From contig JADGNY010000009.1 in assembly GCA_017883235.1 (NCBI GenBank), positions 1-64,000 of the forward strand: DNA of 64,000 nucleotides, written 5' to 3'. The DNA is from Thermoanaerobaculia bacterium (GTDB lineage: Bacteria > Acidobacteriota > Thermoanaerobaculia > Gp7-AA8). Under the pieces are notes generated by a model that saw nothing but the letters and a program-made list of their open reading frames with translations, ran no database searches and had not been told where the DNA came from. The position numbers were made by a program, and so were the translations under genes. This document shows positions 1 through 9,430 of the stretch, piece after piece. Positions within the stretch are counted from its first letter, which is position 1, and the number at the start of each line of letters is the position of its first letter.

Positions 1-50
1 GCAACCAGAAGTAGCAGGAAGAAACAGATCGTAAATCGTTGTAGCTTCAT
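1..50 (-). CDS. N-terminus of a secreted protein (cut by window edge)
   Basis: Reading leftwards from an ATG at 50, the first 16 codons give a short basic start (MKLQRF) followed by a run of Phe, Leu and Val, which is a typical signal-peptide beginning. A strong ribosome binding site (AGGAGG) lies about 6 bases upstream of the ATG. The rest of the gene is outside the window, so no function can be given. Confidence 0.55.
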   Translation of the reverse strand, partial: MKLQRFTICFFLLLLV

Positions 51-479
51 CTCGTTCCTCCTCGATTTTCCTCAAAAAAAGTTACCGTTGGACTGCGCTG
101 ATTACTGCATAGCACGAACCTACTTATGCAAACAGACACTTGGACTTCAAGTTGCTGCTGGACAAAGACTTAGTTTTGATGACGTCGATATTTCACAAGT
201 GGCTTGATTCAACCGTTTGAACAGCCGCACCGGTTCGCCGCATTGAGCGGCCTCCGGCCCGGCGCAGGCGCGACGGGGAAATGACCTTTGGCAGGGTTAA
301 CGAACGTTTGGACCCTGATTTGCCGGCGGTGGACGGCCGACGGTTACTGACGATTTCCGGGAAAGGCCGCATCCTACGCGCCGAGGCGTCCGGTTGCAAG
401 CGAGACCTTGCGGAAGGGGGTCGGGAGTCGGGGGCCGGAAGTCGGAGCACGCGTAGATCAGCTCCGACACCCGACTCCC
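51..479. other. intergenic gap with no recognised gene
   Basis: This 429-base gap lies between a leftward secreted-protein gene and the 3' end of ettA. The first 150 bases are relatively AT-rich and probably hold the promoter of the leftward gene. Open frames in the remainder have no recognisable protein features. The end next to ettA is the GC-rich dyad listed separately. Confidence 0.5.
420..479. repeat. GC-rich dyad element, copy 1 (GGGAGTCGGG family)
   Basis: The left arm reads GGGAGTCGGGGGCCGG followed by AAGTCGGAGC. The right arm reads GCTCCGACACCCGACTCCC, an imperfect inverted copy, with an unrelated loop of about 15 bases. It directly abuts the ettA stop codon, so it could form a hairpin at the 3' end of the ettA mRNA. 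A longer copy of the same family lies inside the MFS gene at 6056-6143. Confidence 0.6.
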
Positions 480-2159
<1,680 letters not shown>

Positions 2160-2275
2160 GGGGCGCGGATTGTAGTGGAAGAATCAGGCGCGCCGGGCTT
2201 CGTGAATGAGAGCGACCCTTCCCTGGAGGGAGCGCCGTATCAAAGTGGAAGGACGCCACGATGAATGATGGCGAG

Positions 2276-2660
2276 GGTTCTTCTATTGCAAGAGCGTTTG
2301 CTTCCAAAGGTTCCCAACGATCTCGCCATGGATGGAGATGTTCCATTGAACCGGAGGAAGCTTGCCATGAATGATGACCAGCGCTCTTGCCTTGGCAAGA
2401 GCGCGTGCTTCAAAACGATCCGAACGCTCTTGCCTTGGCAAGAGCGATTGCCTCAAAACGTTACGACGACTCTCGCCTTGGTAAGAGCAAACTCTTGCCA
2501 AGGAAAGAGAAAAGAGTTTCGAGTCTCTGGGAAGTCGCAACCAAAGACGCCAAGACGCTTACCATGGTAAGAGAAGAGCTTCGCTTTCGATGCGAACACT
2601 CTTACCATGGCAAGATTCGAGCGTCACATTTTGCGCGATGTTTGATGCCATGGTTTGAGT
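2276..2660. repeat. phased array of palindromic sites upstream of an XRE regulator
   Basis: At least eight copies of a 20-bp dyad, consensus GCTCTTRCC-WW-GGYAAGAGC, start at 2319, 2383, 2426, 2469, 2491, 2555, 2598 and 2641, with a half site at 2276. The copies at 2383 and 2426 are identical, with perfect 9-bp arms. Start-to-start distances are 43, 64, 43, 43, 22, 64, 43 and 43 bp, all close to multiples of 21.5 bp (two helical turns). The 23 bp between sites is also partly conserved (GCTTC, then CGATCCGAAC), so the array is a degenerate 43-bp tandem repeat. A degenerate off-register copy lies near 2358. The last site ends 12 bases before the regulator ATG. The stretch 2160-2275 before the array holds nothing recognised. 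Confidence 0.85.
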
Positions 2661-2672
2661 TATTATCTTCCG
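2641..2672 (+). promoter_or_regulatory. probable xre promoter overlapped by the last palindromic site
   Basis: A TATTAT hexamer at 2661-2666 lies only 6 bases before the ATG at 2673, and no Shine-Dalgarno sequence is visible. This fits a leaderless transcript. The last dyad (2641-2660) covers the place where a -35 and spacer would sit, so a bound repressor would block RNA polymerase. The -35 itself is not convincing. This is inference from layout. Confidence 0.4.
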
Positions 2673-2939
2673 ATGCCGAGAGCGAACAGATATAACGCCG
2701 ACGCGGACCGATTTGGGGCGATCCTTCGCCAGCTTCGCGAGCAACGGGGCTGGACACGCCAGAAACTGGCCCAGCGCGCCGGGATGACGCCGACCTACGT
2801 CGGCATTCTGGAGCAGGGCGGCAACGTCCCGAGCATCACTTCCGTCCTCGAGCTGATCGAAGTCCTCGGCGCGGACATCGGCGAGGTCATGCGCCAGCTC
2901 GCCGCCGCCCGGATCGCGCCACCAGCCGCGAGCGGATAG
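2673..2939 (+). CDS. small XRE-family helix-turn-helix regulator
   Basis: This is an 88-residue cytoplasmic DNA-binding protein. The central part has the Cro/C1-type layout: RFGAILRQLREQRGWTRQKL, then a second helix and recognition helix (AQRAGMTPTYVGILEQG), then the helix LELIEVLGADIGEVM. It has no partner or ligand domain, so it is little more than the HTH. The ATG at 2673 was preferred over an upstream TTG at 2655, because the TTG would lie inside the last palindromic site. It is the nearest downstream gene to the palindromic array and is the obvious candidate to bind it. It ends directly against the convergent phosphatase gene. Confidence 0.8.
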   Translation: MPRANRYNADADRFGAILRQLREQRGWTRQKLAQRAGMTPTYVGILEQGGNVPSITSVLELIEVLGADIGEVMRQLAAARIAPPAASG

Positions 2940-5366
2940 CTACATGGCCGCGCGGGCGGTGGCTTCATTCTCGAACGAGACTACGACCAGGGTCTGATCA
3001 TCCTCGGGGGGACGATTCCGTGTGAACTTTCGGATCGAGTTCAGCAGCGTTTTCTTGATGTCCTCGGCGTCCATGTGGCCGCAGGCGAGGATGGTCTTCT
3101 CGAAACGTTCGAAGCCGTAGGGATCACCGTCGTCGTCGATCGCTTCGATCAGGCCGTCGCTGTAGAGGATGAGGCGGTCGCCGTCGTCGAAGTCGACGGT
3201 GTGCTCGGTGAACGGCTCGCGGCGTTTGACGCCGAGGGGGAAGCCCCACGACGACAGCGACTCCAGCCGCTTGACGCCGGCTCGGAAGACGTACGGATCG
3301 AGATGGCCGGCCGAGGAGAAACGGAGCGTCTGCGTGACGGGGTCGAGCAAGCCGAAGAAGAAGGTCATCAGTATCCGCTTGGGCGCGGTCTTCATGACGA
3401 TGTCGTTGAGCACGTTCATCACCGCGCGCGGCGAGGGGTCGTAACCGACCTGCACCAGCAGCGCCGACTTGGCCATGGCCATGACGATGCCGCTGGTCAA
3501 TCCATGGCCGGAGACGTCGCCGAAGGCGATGCCGATCTCGCCGTTGGGCATGGTCAGGAAGTCGAAGTAGTCGCCGCCGATCTCGGTTGCGGCGCGGTAG
3601 TGCGAGGCGAAGGACGCGCCCGGCAGATCCGGCGCGTCGACCGGCAGGAGGGCGGCCTGGATGCGGTTTGCCGCATCGATCTCCGCCTTGACGCGCTCGC
3701 GCTCGACGATGCGCTTCACGTGCGGCGCCAGATCCTCGTATTTGTAGATGACTTCGCGCTTGGTCATCATCGCCGCGATTCCGAAGGCGATGAGCGCGGC
3801 CAGCGGCAGCGTGGTGACGAGGATGAGCTGGCGGAGCAAGTGTCCCTGCGCCACCGACATCAGCGGCGCGGTCATCGAGATCAGCGTGCCGCCGAAAAGC
3901 GCCACCGAGGTCGAGAGCAGATCGAAGCCGCGCATCATCAGAACAATCGAGGCGATGGCGCCGAATCCGAACAGCATCTGCTGGAGCGGCGGATCGATCG
4001 GAACGTTGCCGATGCCGCCGACCACGCCGATGGCGACGGCGGCGATCATTCCGATCCACAGCACGCGGTGCCGGTTCGTCCACGACAGGAAAAACAGCGA
4101 AATGATCGGGTAGATCACGGCGTCCAGTGCCGCGAACAGAATCAGGAGGATCGGTCCTCCGAGCTCCACGGCCACCGCGGTACCAATCCCTGTCGAAGGA
4201 TGAGCAAGATGGAAAATGCCCGGAATGGCTCCGATCAGGAATGCAGCCGCGGCGATGGCCGGCGCGAATAGAGCGCCGTTGAAGACGGAATGCCCGACGG
4301 TTGCGTTGAGGGGATCGCGGCGAAGGATGGAGTCGAACGAGGCCAGCCACTCGCCCCACCGCTCGCGCGTGTAGCTCTCGCCGACCGACCAGGCAAAGAA
4401 GACGACGACCGCCAGAGGGATGTCGTAGAGCAGGAACTTGAACGCCATCTGCGCCGCGGCAGTCGATTGTCCGTCGAGACTTCCGAGCTGACTTCCCTCC
4501 GTGGCCGAGGGTCCCATGATGACGTCGGCACACAGGCAGAGGAGAAGCGTGAGCCCGAAGAGAATCGAGCCTGTGCCGATGCCGACTTCGCCGGCGTGGT
4601 ACTTCCGCAGAAAGATGACCAGGAGGATCAACAGCAGCGCGTAATTTGTCGAGAAGCGGACGAGGATGTTGGCTACACCGCTGCCGGTGTTATCGCCGCG
4701 GAACTGGCTGCCGTCGGCGTACTCCTCGGCGAGCGCCCATCCCGTGAACTGGTCGCCGGAGTAATAGACGTTCAGGTAAGGCACGACATTGCCGGCGGGG
4801 AAACTGGTCTTGATCCGGTAGCGGAACGTCCAGTCTGTCCGCGGGCGCATCACGTTCGGACGGGCATCCTCGAACTGGGGCGACGGCGCGCCGGGGAAGT
4901 TCCGCGACTGAACGAACGCGTCAGCACGCGGCCGCAGTTGCGCTTCGGTGAGATGCGCTCCGGTCTCCTCGGTGCGGCGCTGCCTTCGCGCCATGAGGAC
5001 GGCCCCGGTTTTCTGATCGACGACGACGTATCCGTACGGGATATTCTTCTCGAGGCCGCGGCGATAGTAGATACGCTTATAACCACCCAGGCGCGGGCCG
5101 ATCACGGGATCGTCGGTGGCGCGGCGCCGGAGATCGGGTTTCGGCTCGAGCTCCTTGTCGAGCAGCGGCGAATTCGACCACGACAGAACAGTCCAGGAAC
5201 GATCGACGGGGATGCCGATCTGGCGCGCTTGCGCGTCGGCGATCGGTGCCGCGTCCGCGCGCGTGAGGCGGATCCCCTTCGGCTGCGCGTCGTTGAATCG
5301 CGGCATGAGAACCACGAGCACGGCAATGCCGAGAACACACGCCAGATACGGGAGAATTTTTTTCAT
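2940..5366 (-). CDS. membrane-anchored SpoIIE/RsbU-type PP2C protein phosphatase
   Basis: About 808 residues from the ATG at 5366. A GTG 114 bases upstream would extend it, but would overlap the divergent MFS start. The chain has an N-terminal membrane anchor, an extracytoplasmic region of about 220 residues, roughly eight to ten membrane segments, a short linker helix, and a C-terminal SpoIIE domain. The phosphatase metal ligands are present in GGDYFD, GDVSGHG, YSDGLIEA and DDQTLVV. SpoIIE-domain enzymes remove phosphate from anti-sigma-factor antagonists or related STAS proteins, so this is probably a membrane-triggered partner-switching phosphatase. No cognate antagonist gene is in the window, and the input signal is unknown. 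Confidence 0.85.
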   Translation of the reverse strand: MKKILPYLACVLGIAVLVVLMPRFNDAQPKGIRLTRADAAPIADAQARQIGIPVDRSWTVLSWSNSPLLDKELEPKPDLRRRATDDPVIGPRLGGYKRIYYRRGLEKNIPYGYVVVDQKTGAVLMARRQRRTEETGAHLTEAQLRPRADAFVQSRNFPGAPSPQFEDARPNVMRPRTDWTFRYRIKTSFPAGNVVPYLNVYYSGDQFTGWALAEEYADGSQFRGDNTGSGVANILVRFSTNYALLLILLVIFLRKYHAGEVGIGTGSILFGLTLLLCLCADVIMGPSATEGSQLGSLDGQSTAAAQMAFKFLLYDIPLAVVVFFAWSVGESYTRERWGEWLASFDSILRRDPLNATVGHSVFNGALFAPAIAAAAFLIGAIPGIFHLAHPSTGIGTAVAVELGGPILLILFAALDAVIYPIISLFFLSWTNRHRVLWIGMIAAVAIGVVGGIGNVPIDPPLQQMLFGFGAIASIVLMMRGFDLLSTSVALFGGTLISMTAPLMSVAQGHLLRQLILVTTLPLAALIAFGIAAMMTKREVIYKYEDLAPHVKRIVERERVKAEIDAANRIQAALLPVDAPDLPGASFASHYRAATEIGGDYFDFLTMPNGEIGIAFGDVSGHGLTSGIVMAMAKSALLVQVGYDPSPRAVMNVLNDIVMKTAPKRILMTFFFGLLDPVTQTLRFSSAGHLDPYVFRAGVKRLESLSSWGFPLGVKRREPFTEHTVDFDDGDRLILYSDGLIEAIDDDGDPYGFERFEKTILACGHMDAEDIKKTLLNSIRKFTRNRPPEDDQTLVVVSFENEATARAAM

Positions 5367-5451
5367 GATGGATGGTCGCTCTTCATGATAACCGCGCCTG
5401 GATTGATTACGATCCAGCGCGCGGCGAGTTTCGGAGGTTACACTTCTCAAA

Positions 5452-6753
5452 ATGCCTGCAGCGATCGATACGCCGGCCACACGCCGTGCCGCGCGTTACG
5501 CGCTGGTGATCCTCACGCTCATCAATCTGTTCAATTATCTCGACCGCTGGGTGGTGGCCTCGGTCGTGGAGTCGATCAAGAAATCGGAGCTGCATCTCTC
5601 CGATACACAACTCGGTTTCATCGGCACCGGATTCATCGTCGTCTATACATTGACGTCGCCACTCTTCGGCGCGTTAGGTGACCGCAAGTCCCGTCCGCCG
5701 TTGATCGCCCTCGGCGTTGCGGTGTGGAGCGTCGCCACGTCGCTGGCCGGTTTCGCGCGCGGTTTCCTTTCGCTGTTCATCGCCCGCTCGACGGTCGGTG
5801 TGGGGGAGGCCGCTTACGGCACGATCGCACCGGCTCTGCTGGCCGATTCGTTTCCGATCGAGCGCCGCGGACGCGTGCTTTCGGTTTTCTTCGCCGCCAT
5901 TCCAATCGGCTCGGCCGCCGGATACATCCTCGGCGGTCTGGTCGATCAGCATTTCGGCTGGCGCGCCGCCTTCTGGATCGCCGGAGCACCAGGTCTGCTC
6001 CTGGCGTTGCTGGTGTTGATCGTGAAGGATCCGCCGAGGGGATTGCATGACGTTCGGGAGTCGGGGGTCGGGGGTCGGGAGTCGGAGACCGATTCAAGCG
6101 AAGGGACAAGCTCCGACTCCCGACCCCCGACTCCCGACCCCCGCTGGACGGATGCCTACCGCGATCTTTTCCGCAACCGTTCCTTCATCCTGGCGGCGCT
6201 CGGCTACGGCGCGTACACGTTTGCGCTTGGCGGACTGGGATTCTGGATGCCGGCGTTTCTCGAGCGGGTGCGGGGAATGCCTCGCAGCGAGGCCACGGTG
6301 ACGTTTGGCGGCATCGCGCTCGTGACCGGATTCGTCGGCACCTTCGCCGGCGGGTGGCTGGGCGATCTCTTTCTGTCGCGGTCGAAACAGTCGTATCTCT
6401 GGGTCTCGGGCATCGCCACGTTGATCGCCGCACCGGCTACCTACATCGCGGTTTCGAATCCTCATCGCTCCGTCTATCTGCCGGCGATCGCCATCGCCGA
6501 GGTGTTCATCTTCATGTGCACGGGGCCGGTCAACTCCGCCATCATCAACGTGGTGAAACCGGCGGAGCGGGCCACGGCGCTCGGCCTGTCCGTTCTCGTA
6601 ATGCATCTCATTGGCGACATTCCTTCGCCGCCGCTGATCGGCCTGGTCTCCGATCACACGTCGCTCGAGCGCGCCTTCATGCTCGTGCCGCTGGCGATCG
6701 TGATCGCCGGCTGCATCTGGATGTACGCGGCGTGGCGGGGAAGCGAGCTTTGA
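5452..6753 (+). CDS. MFS transporter with in-frame repeat insertion
   Basis: This 433-residue inner-membrane protein has twelve predicted membrane segments in two halves, beginning RYALVILTLINLFNYLDRW. It shows the MFS loop motif GALGDRKSR between segments 2 and 3 and the N-terminal-half signature of the Spinster/sugar-phosphate-like group. The substrate cannot be inferred. Between segments 6 and 7 (about residues 199-228) lies a Gly/Ser/Pro/Arg-rich stretch encoded entirely by a GC-rich dyad element (6056-6143) that keeps the frame open. It lies in the central cytoplasmic loop, the place most tolerant of insertions. The gene is divergent from the phosphatase and overlaps the next gene by 4 bp. 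Confidence 0.9.
   Translation: MPAAIDTPATRRAARYALVILTLINLFNYLDRWVVASVVESIKKSELHLSDTQLGFIGTGFIVVYTLTSPLFGALGDRKSRPPLIALGVAVWSVATSLAGFARGFLSLFIARSTVGVGEAAYGTIAPALLADSFPIERRGRVLSVFFAAIPIGSAAGYILGGLVDQHFGWRAAFWIAGAPGLLLALLVLIVKDPPRGLHDVRESGVGGRESETDSSEGTSSDSRPPTPDPRWTDAYRDLFRNRSFILAALGYGAYTFALGGLGFWMPAFLERVRGMPRSEATVTFGGIALVTGFVGTFAGGWLGDLFLSRSKQSYLWVSGIATLIAAPATYIAVSNPHRSVYLPAIAIAEVFIFMCTGPVNSAIINVVKPAERATALGLSVLVMHLIGDIPSPPLIGLVSDHTSLERAFMLVPLAIVIAGCIWMYAAWRGSEL
6056..6143. repeat. GC-rich dyad element, copy 2, inside the MFS gene
   Basis: The left arm (6056-6087) is built of GGGAGTC and GGGGGTC units. The right arm (6111-6143) is its inverted complement, matching at about 30 of 32 positions. 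A 23-base loop (6088-6110) separates them. The element adds about 30 codons without a stop or frameshift. It is the same family as the dyad at 420-479 and gives the strongest hairpin in the window. Confidence 0.85.
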
Positions 6754-8039
6754 GGCGATTCGTCACACCACTCCTGCGGCTGATCGCGAACATCTTCTTC
6801 CGGCGCATCGAGATCATCGGATGGGAGAAGGTGCCGCCGGGGCCGGTGATCTTCGCGGTGAACCATCCGAACGGTCTGATCGATCCTCTTTTCCTGCTCT
6901 GCTTCACGCCGCGGCCGGTCTCGTTTCTGGCGAAGGCACCGATCTTCAGGATGCCGCTGATCGGATGGTTCGCGCGCGGTCTCGATTCGATTCCCGTCTA
7001 CCGCACGCAGGACAACGATTCGACGTCGCAGAACCGCGAGACCTTCGCCGTGGCCCGGTCGCTGCTCGTGGGCGGCGGCGCTATCGCCATTTTCCCCGAG
7101 GGGACGACGCATAGTGAGCCGCGGCTGAAGGAGCTGAAGACCGGAGCCGCACGAATCGCCCTCGGGTGCAGCGCCTCCGAATGTCCGGACATCGTCATCA
7201 TCCCGACCGCCATTTTCTACACGGCCAAACAGAGTTTTCGCAGCGAGGCCCTCCTCTACTTCGGCGACGGAATCGCCGTGGCTCCTGTTCCGGTCGACGC
7301 GGCGGGAGAGCCGCCGCGCGAAGCGGTGGCGGTACTGACGGAGCGGATCGAGTCTTCGCTGGCCGCGTTGACGCTGCAGGCGGATACGCGCGAAGCGCTC
7401 GACCTCATCGGCCGCGCGGAGCGGGCCATGTCGCTTGGCCGCGCCGGACTCCACGAGCAACTGGCGCTGCGGAAGCGTTTCATCGCCGGCTTCACACGCC
7501 TGCGCGAGCGCGATCCCGCGCGGCTGGCGCACCTGCAGTCCCGGTTCGAGCGCTTCGAAGCGGAGCTCGGCAACGCCAACCTGGAGCCCGAGACGTTGCC
7601 TGCACCGACGGTGCGCGGCAGCGTGAGGACGATCGGCATGCTGCTCATCACATTGCCGCTGGCGGTCATCGGTGCCATCGCCCACTATCCGACCTATCGC
7701 CTGATCCGCTTTCTGGCGACGCGGCTGACGAATGAAGAAGAGATGGTGGCCACGATCAAGGCGGTCGGCGGGATGGCCCTCTACCCGCTGACGTACATCG
7801 CGTGGGGAGCGCTCGTTGCGTGGCGATTCGGAGTGACGTTCGGCGTCGCCGCCACGGTCCTTCTGCCGTTCATCGGTTACATCGCCCTCCGTTTCTTCGA
7901 ACAGCTCGATGACGTGATCGGCCGTACGAGGGCGCTCACCTGGCGTGTGGCGCGGCGGGCAGCCTTTGCGCGCCTCATGCGCACCCGCCGCGAGCTTCGC
8001 GACGAAATCGTGGCGCTGGCCGAGGAGATGGGAGTGTGA
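6750..8039 (+). CDS. PlsC-like 1-acylglycerol-3-phosphate acyltransferase family protein
   Basis: About 429 residues from a TTG at 6750 that overlaps the MFS stop codon (TTGA); a GTG at 6732 is an alternative. The acyltransferase blocks are clear. Block I is NHPNGLID, with five rather than the usual four residues between His and Asp. Block II is GLDSIPVYR and block III is FPEGTTHSEP. These enzymes transfer acyl groups to lysophosphatidate or related acceptors at the inner membrane. The C-terminal third is unusual for PlsC: a charged, Ala/Arg-rich helical stretch, then two or three membrane segments. Coupling to the MFS gene suggests a joint role in lipid or precursor handling. The substrate is not known. 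Confidence 0.8.
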   Translation: MRRFVTPLLRLIANIFFRRIEIIGWEKVPPGPVIFAVNHPNGLIDPLFLLCFTPRPVSFLAKAPIFRMPLIGWFARGLDSIPVYRTQDNDSTSQNRETFAVARSLLVGGGAIAIFPEGTTHSEPRLKELKTGAARIALGCSASECPDIVIIPTAIFYTAKQSFRSEALLYFGDGIAVAPVPVDAAGEPPREAVAVLTERIESSLAALTLQADTREALDLIGRAERAMSLGRAGLHEQLALRKRFIAGFTRLRERDPARLAHLQSRFERFEAELGNANLEPETLPAPTVRGSVRTIGMLLITLPLAVIGAIAHYPTYRLIRFLATRLTNEEEMVATIKAVGGMALYPLTYIAWGALVAWRFGVTFGVAATVLLPFIGYIALRFFEQLDDVIGRTRALTWRVARRAAFARLMRTRRELRDEIVALAEEMGV

Positions 8040-8045
8040 CGACCG

Positions 8046-8189
8046 CTATTTCCCGGATCGCGCGAGGTCGGCGGCCGCCTCGATCTTCGTATCGATCGCT
8101 TCCTGTCGTTGCACCGCGTCATCCGGAACCGGCGAGCCGTTGGTGATGGCGGCATCGAGCTCCGCAATGAGGTTTTTCAGGTCGCTCAT
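8046..8189 (-). CDS. small protein of 47 residues, unknown
   Basis: An ATG at 8189 opens a 47-codon frame (begins MSDLKNLIAELDAAI) rich in Ala, Asp and Glu, with a predicted helix at each end and a central Gly-Ser-Pro turn. Third codon positions are mostly G or C, like neighbouring real genes. No ribosome binding site is obvious. It follows the 47-residue membrane gene on the same strand, 60 bases downstream. No family was recognised, so this remains a prediction. Confidence 0.4.
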   Translation of the reverse strand: MSDLKNLIAELDAAITNGSPVPDDAVQRQEAIDTKIEAAADLARSGK

Positions 8190-8249
8190 CGCGCCGCGCG
8201 CCGCATCGCACGATTGCGATGACGCGCGGCACTCCGATTCGCTCCCATT

Positions 8250-8393
8250 TCACGTGCCCGTTTTCGTGGTCGTCGTCGCGCCGCCGTTGCGCATCTCCTG
8301 CATCATCCGGAGCTGTCTCTGCAGGTTCAGCATCAGGATCATGAAGACAATCAGCAGCAGCAGTCCGAGAATACGCGCTCCCCAACGATTCAT
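8250..8393 (-). CDS. small single-span membrane protein of 47 residues
   Basis: The start ATG overlaps the pdxA stop codon (ATGA), so translation is probably coupled to pdxA. The peptide begins MNRWGARILG, followed by a run of Leu, Ile, Val, Phe and Met residues that would span the membrane once. It then has a charged Gln/Arg/Met helix (LQRQLRMMQEMR) and a Gly/Thr-rich tail. No homologue was recognised. The overlap and the clear membrane segment make it more credible than a chance frame. Confidence 0.5.
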   Translation of the reverse strand: MNRWGARILGLLLLIVFMILMLNLQRQLRMMQEMRNGGATTTTKTGT

Positions 8394-9304
8394 TTCTTGT
8401 AACTCCCGGCATGTTTCGCAGCCCAGCGGATGGCGTAGCGCATCGGCGCGGCGTCGGCAATTCCCCGGCCGGCGATGTCGAAGGCTGTGCCGTGGTCGAC
8501 CGACACGCGCAGATACGGCAATCCGATGGTCATGTTCACCGATTCGTCGAACGCCATCGTCTTGATCGGAATGAGGGCCTGATCGTGGTACATCGCCAGC
8601 ACGACGTCATATTGTCCACGAGATGCCGCCAGAAAGACCGTGTCGGCCGGATGCGGTCCGCTGATCGACAGCCCCTCGTCGCGGGCCCGCGCCACGCCGC
8701 GCCCGATGACGCGCTCCTCGTCGCCGAACTTTCCGCCTTCTCCAGCGTGCGGGTTCACCCCGGCGACGGCGATGCGCGGCGCCTGACCGTAAAGGCGCCT
8801 GTATTCGCGGCTGGTGAGCCGGGCCAGACCGGCGATGTCGTCGGCATCGATGGCCGACACGGCGTCCCGCAACGGGAGATGCACCGAGAGCAGCGCCGAC
8901 TTCAGCTTCGGCGAGTCGAAGTACATCGCGTAATCGTGCGCGTAGCGTTGCAGACCGGCGCGATGGGCGAGGAGCTCGGTATGACCGGGGAAGGGCGAGC
9001 CCGCCAGAGCGACGGATTGTTTGTGAATCGGCGCCGTGACGAGCGCCGAGCAGTGGCCGGCCTCGATGGCGTGCAGCGCGGCGTCGATGGAATCGAGAGC
9101 AACGCGGCCATACGCGGCATCGATCTCGCCGTAGCGGATCGGACCTTCGCCTCCAACGTCGACGAAATCAATCCCGCCCGGCGGATTTGCGAGTGCCCGG
9201 CTGCCGAAGACACGCGCGGGGACATCGATGTCCTGGAGCGCTTGGAACACGATCTCCGCGCCAATGCCTGATGGATCGCCGAGGGTGATGGCCAGTGGTT
9301 GCAC
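8390..9304 (-). CDS. pdxA: 4-hydroxythreonine-4-phosphate dehydrogenase
   Basis: This 304-residue cytoplasmic enzyme oxidises 4-phosphohydroxy-L-threonine with NAD in the DXP-dependent pyridoxal phosphate pathway. The N-terminus shows the family motif TLGDPSGIGAE. Metal-ligand histidines sit in PIHKQ, FPGHTE and MYHDQALIPIK, and the substrate loop GVNPHAGEGGKFGDEE is complete. PdxA is usually 315-335 residues, so this is a slightly short form. pdxJ is not adjacent. The PLP it helps to make is the cofactor of the WecE aminotransferase in this window, but there is no sign of co-regulation. Confidence 0.93.
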   Translation of the reverse strand: MQPLAITLGDPSGIGAEIVFQALQDIDVPARVFGSRALANPPGGIDFVDVGGEGPIRYGEIDAAYGRVALDSIDAALHAIEAGHCSALVTAPIHKQSVALAGSPFPGHTELLAHRAGLQRYAHDYAMYFDSPKLKSALLSVHLPLRDAVSAIDADDIAGLARLTSREYRRLYGQAPRIAVAGVNPHAGEGGKFGDEERVIGRGVARARDEGLSISGPHPADTVFLAASRGQYDVVLAMYHDQALIPIKTMAFDESVNMTIGLPYLRVSVDHGTAFDIAGRGIADAAPMRYAIRWAAKHAGSYKK

Positions 9305-9430
9305 GGAGGGGATTGTAGTGGTGGGGGGCCTACTCCTCTTCCTGCTTGAACAGGTACTTGATCACGGAAGCCTTGTTTGCGAACCGCGTGCCTTTTCCCT
9401 ATCATCCGGGCGCTTTATCGGAGGCCAACC

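Noticed and set aside
2276..2660. CRISPR array
   Set aside because: The 23-bp stretches between the dyads are themselves related, the spacing is not uniform, and no cas gene is near.
2265..2695. Several open frames across the palindromic array
   Set aside because: Their peptides follow the DNA repeat (Leu, Ala, Arg, Lys units), start codons are inside the repeats, and they have no protein features.
3124..4533. 469-codon open frame on the minus strand in the phosphatase gene
   Set aside because: Arg/His-rich shadow of the SpoIIE gene in another frame.
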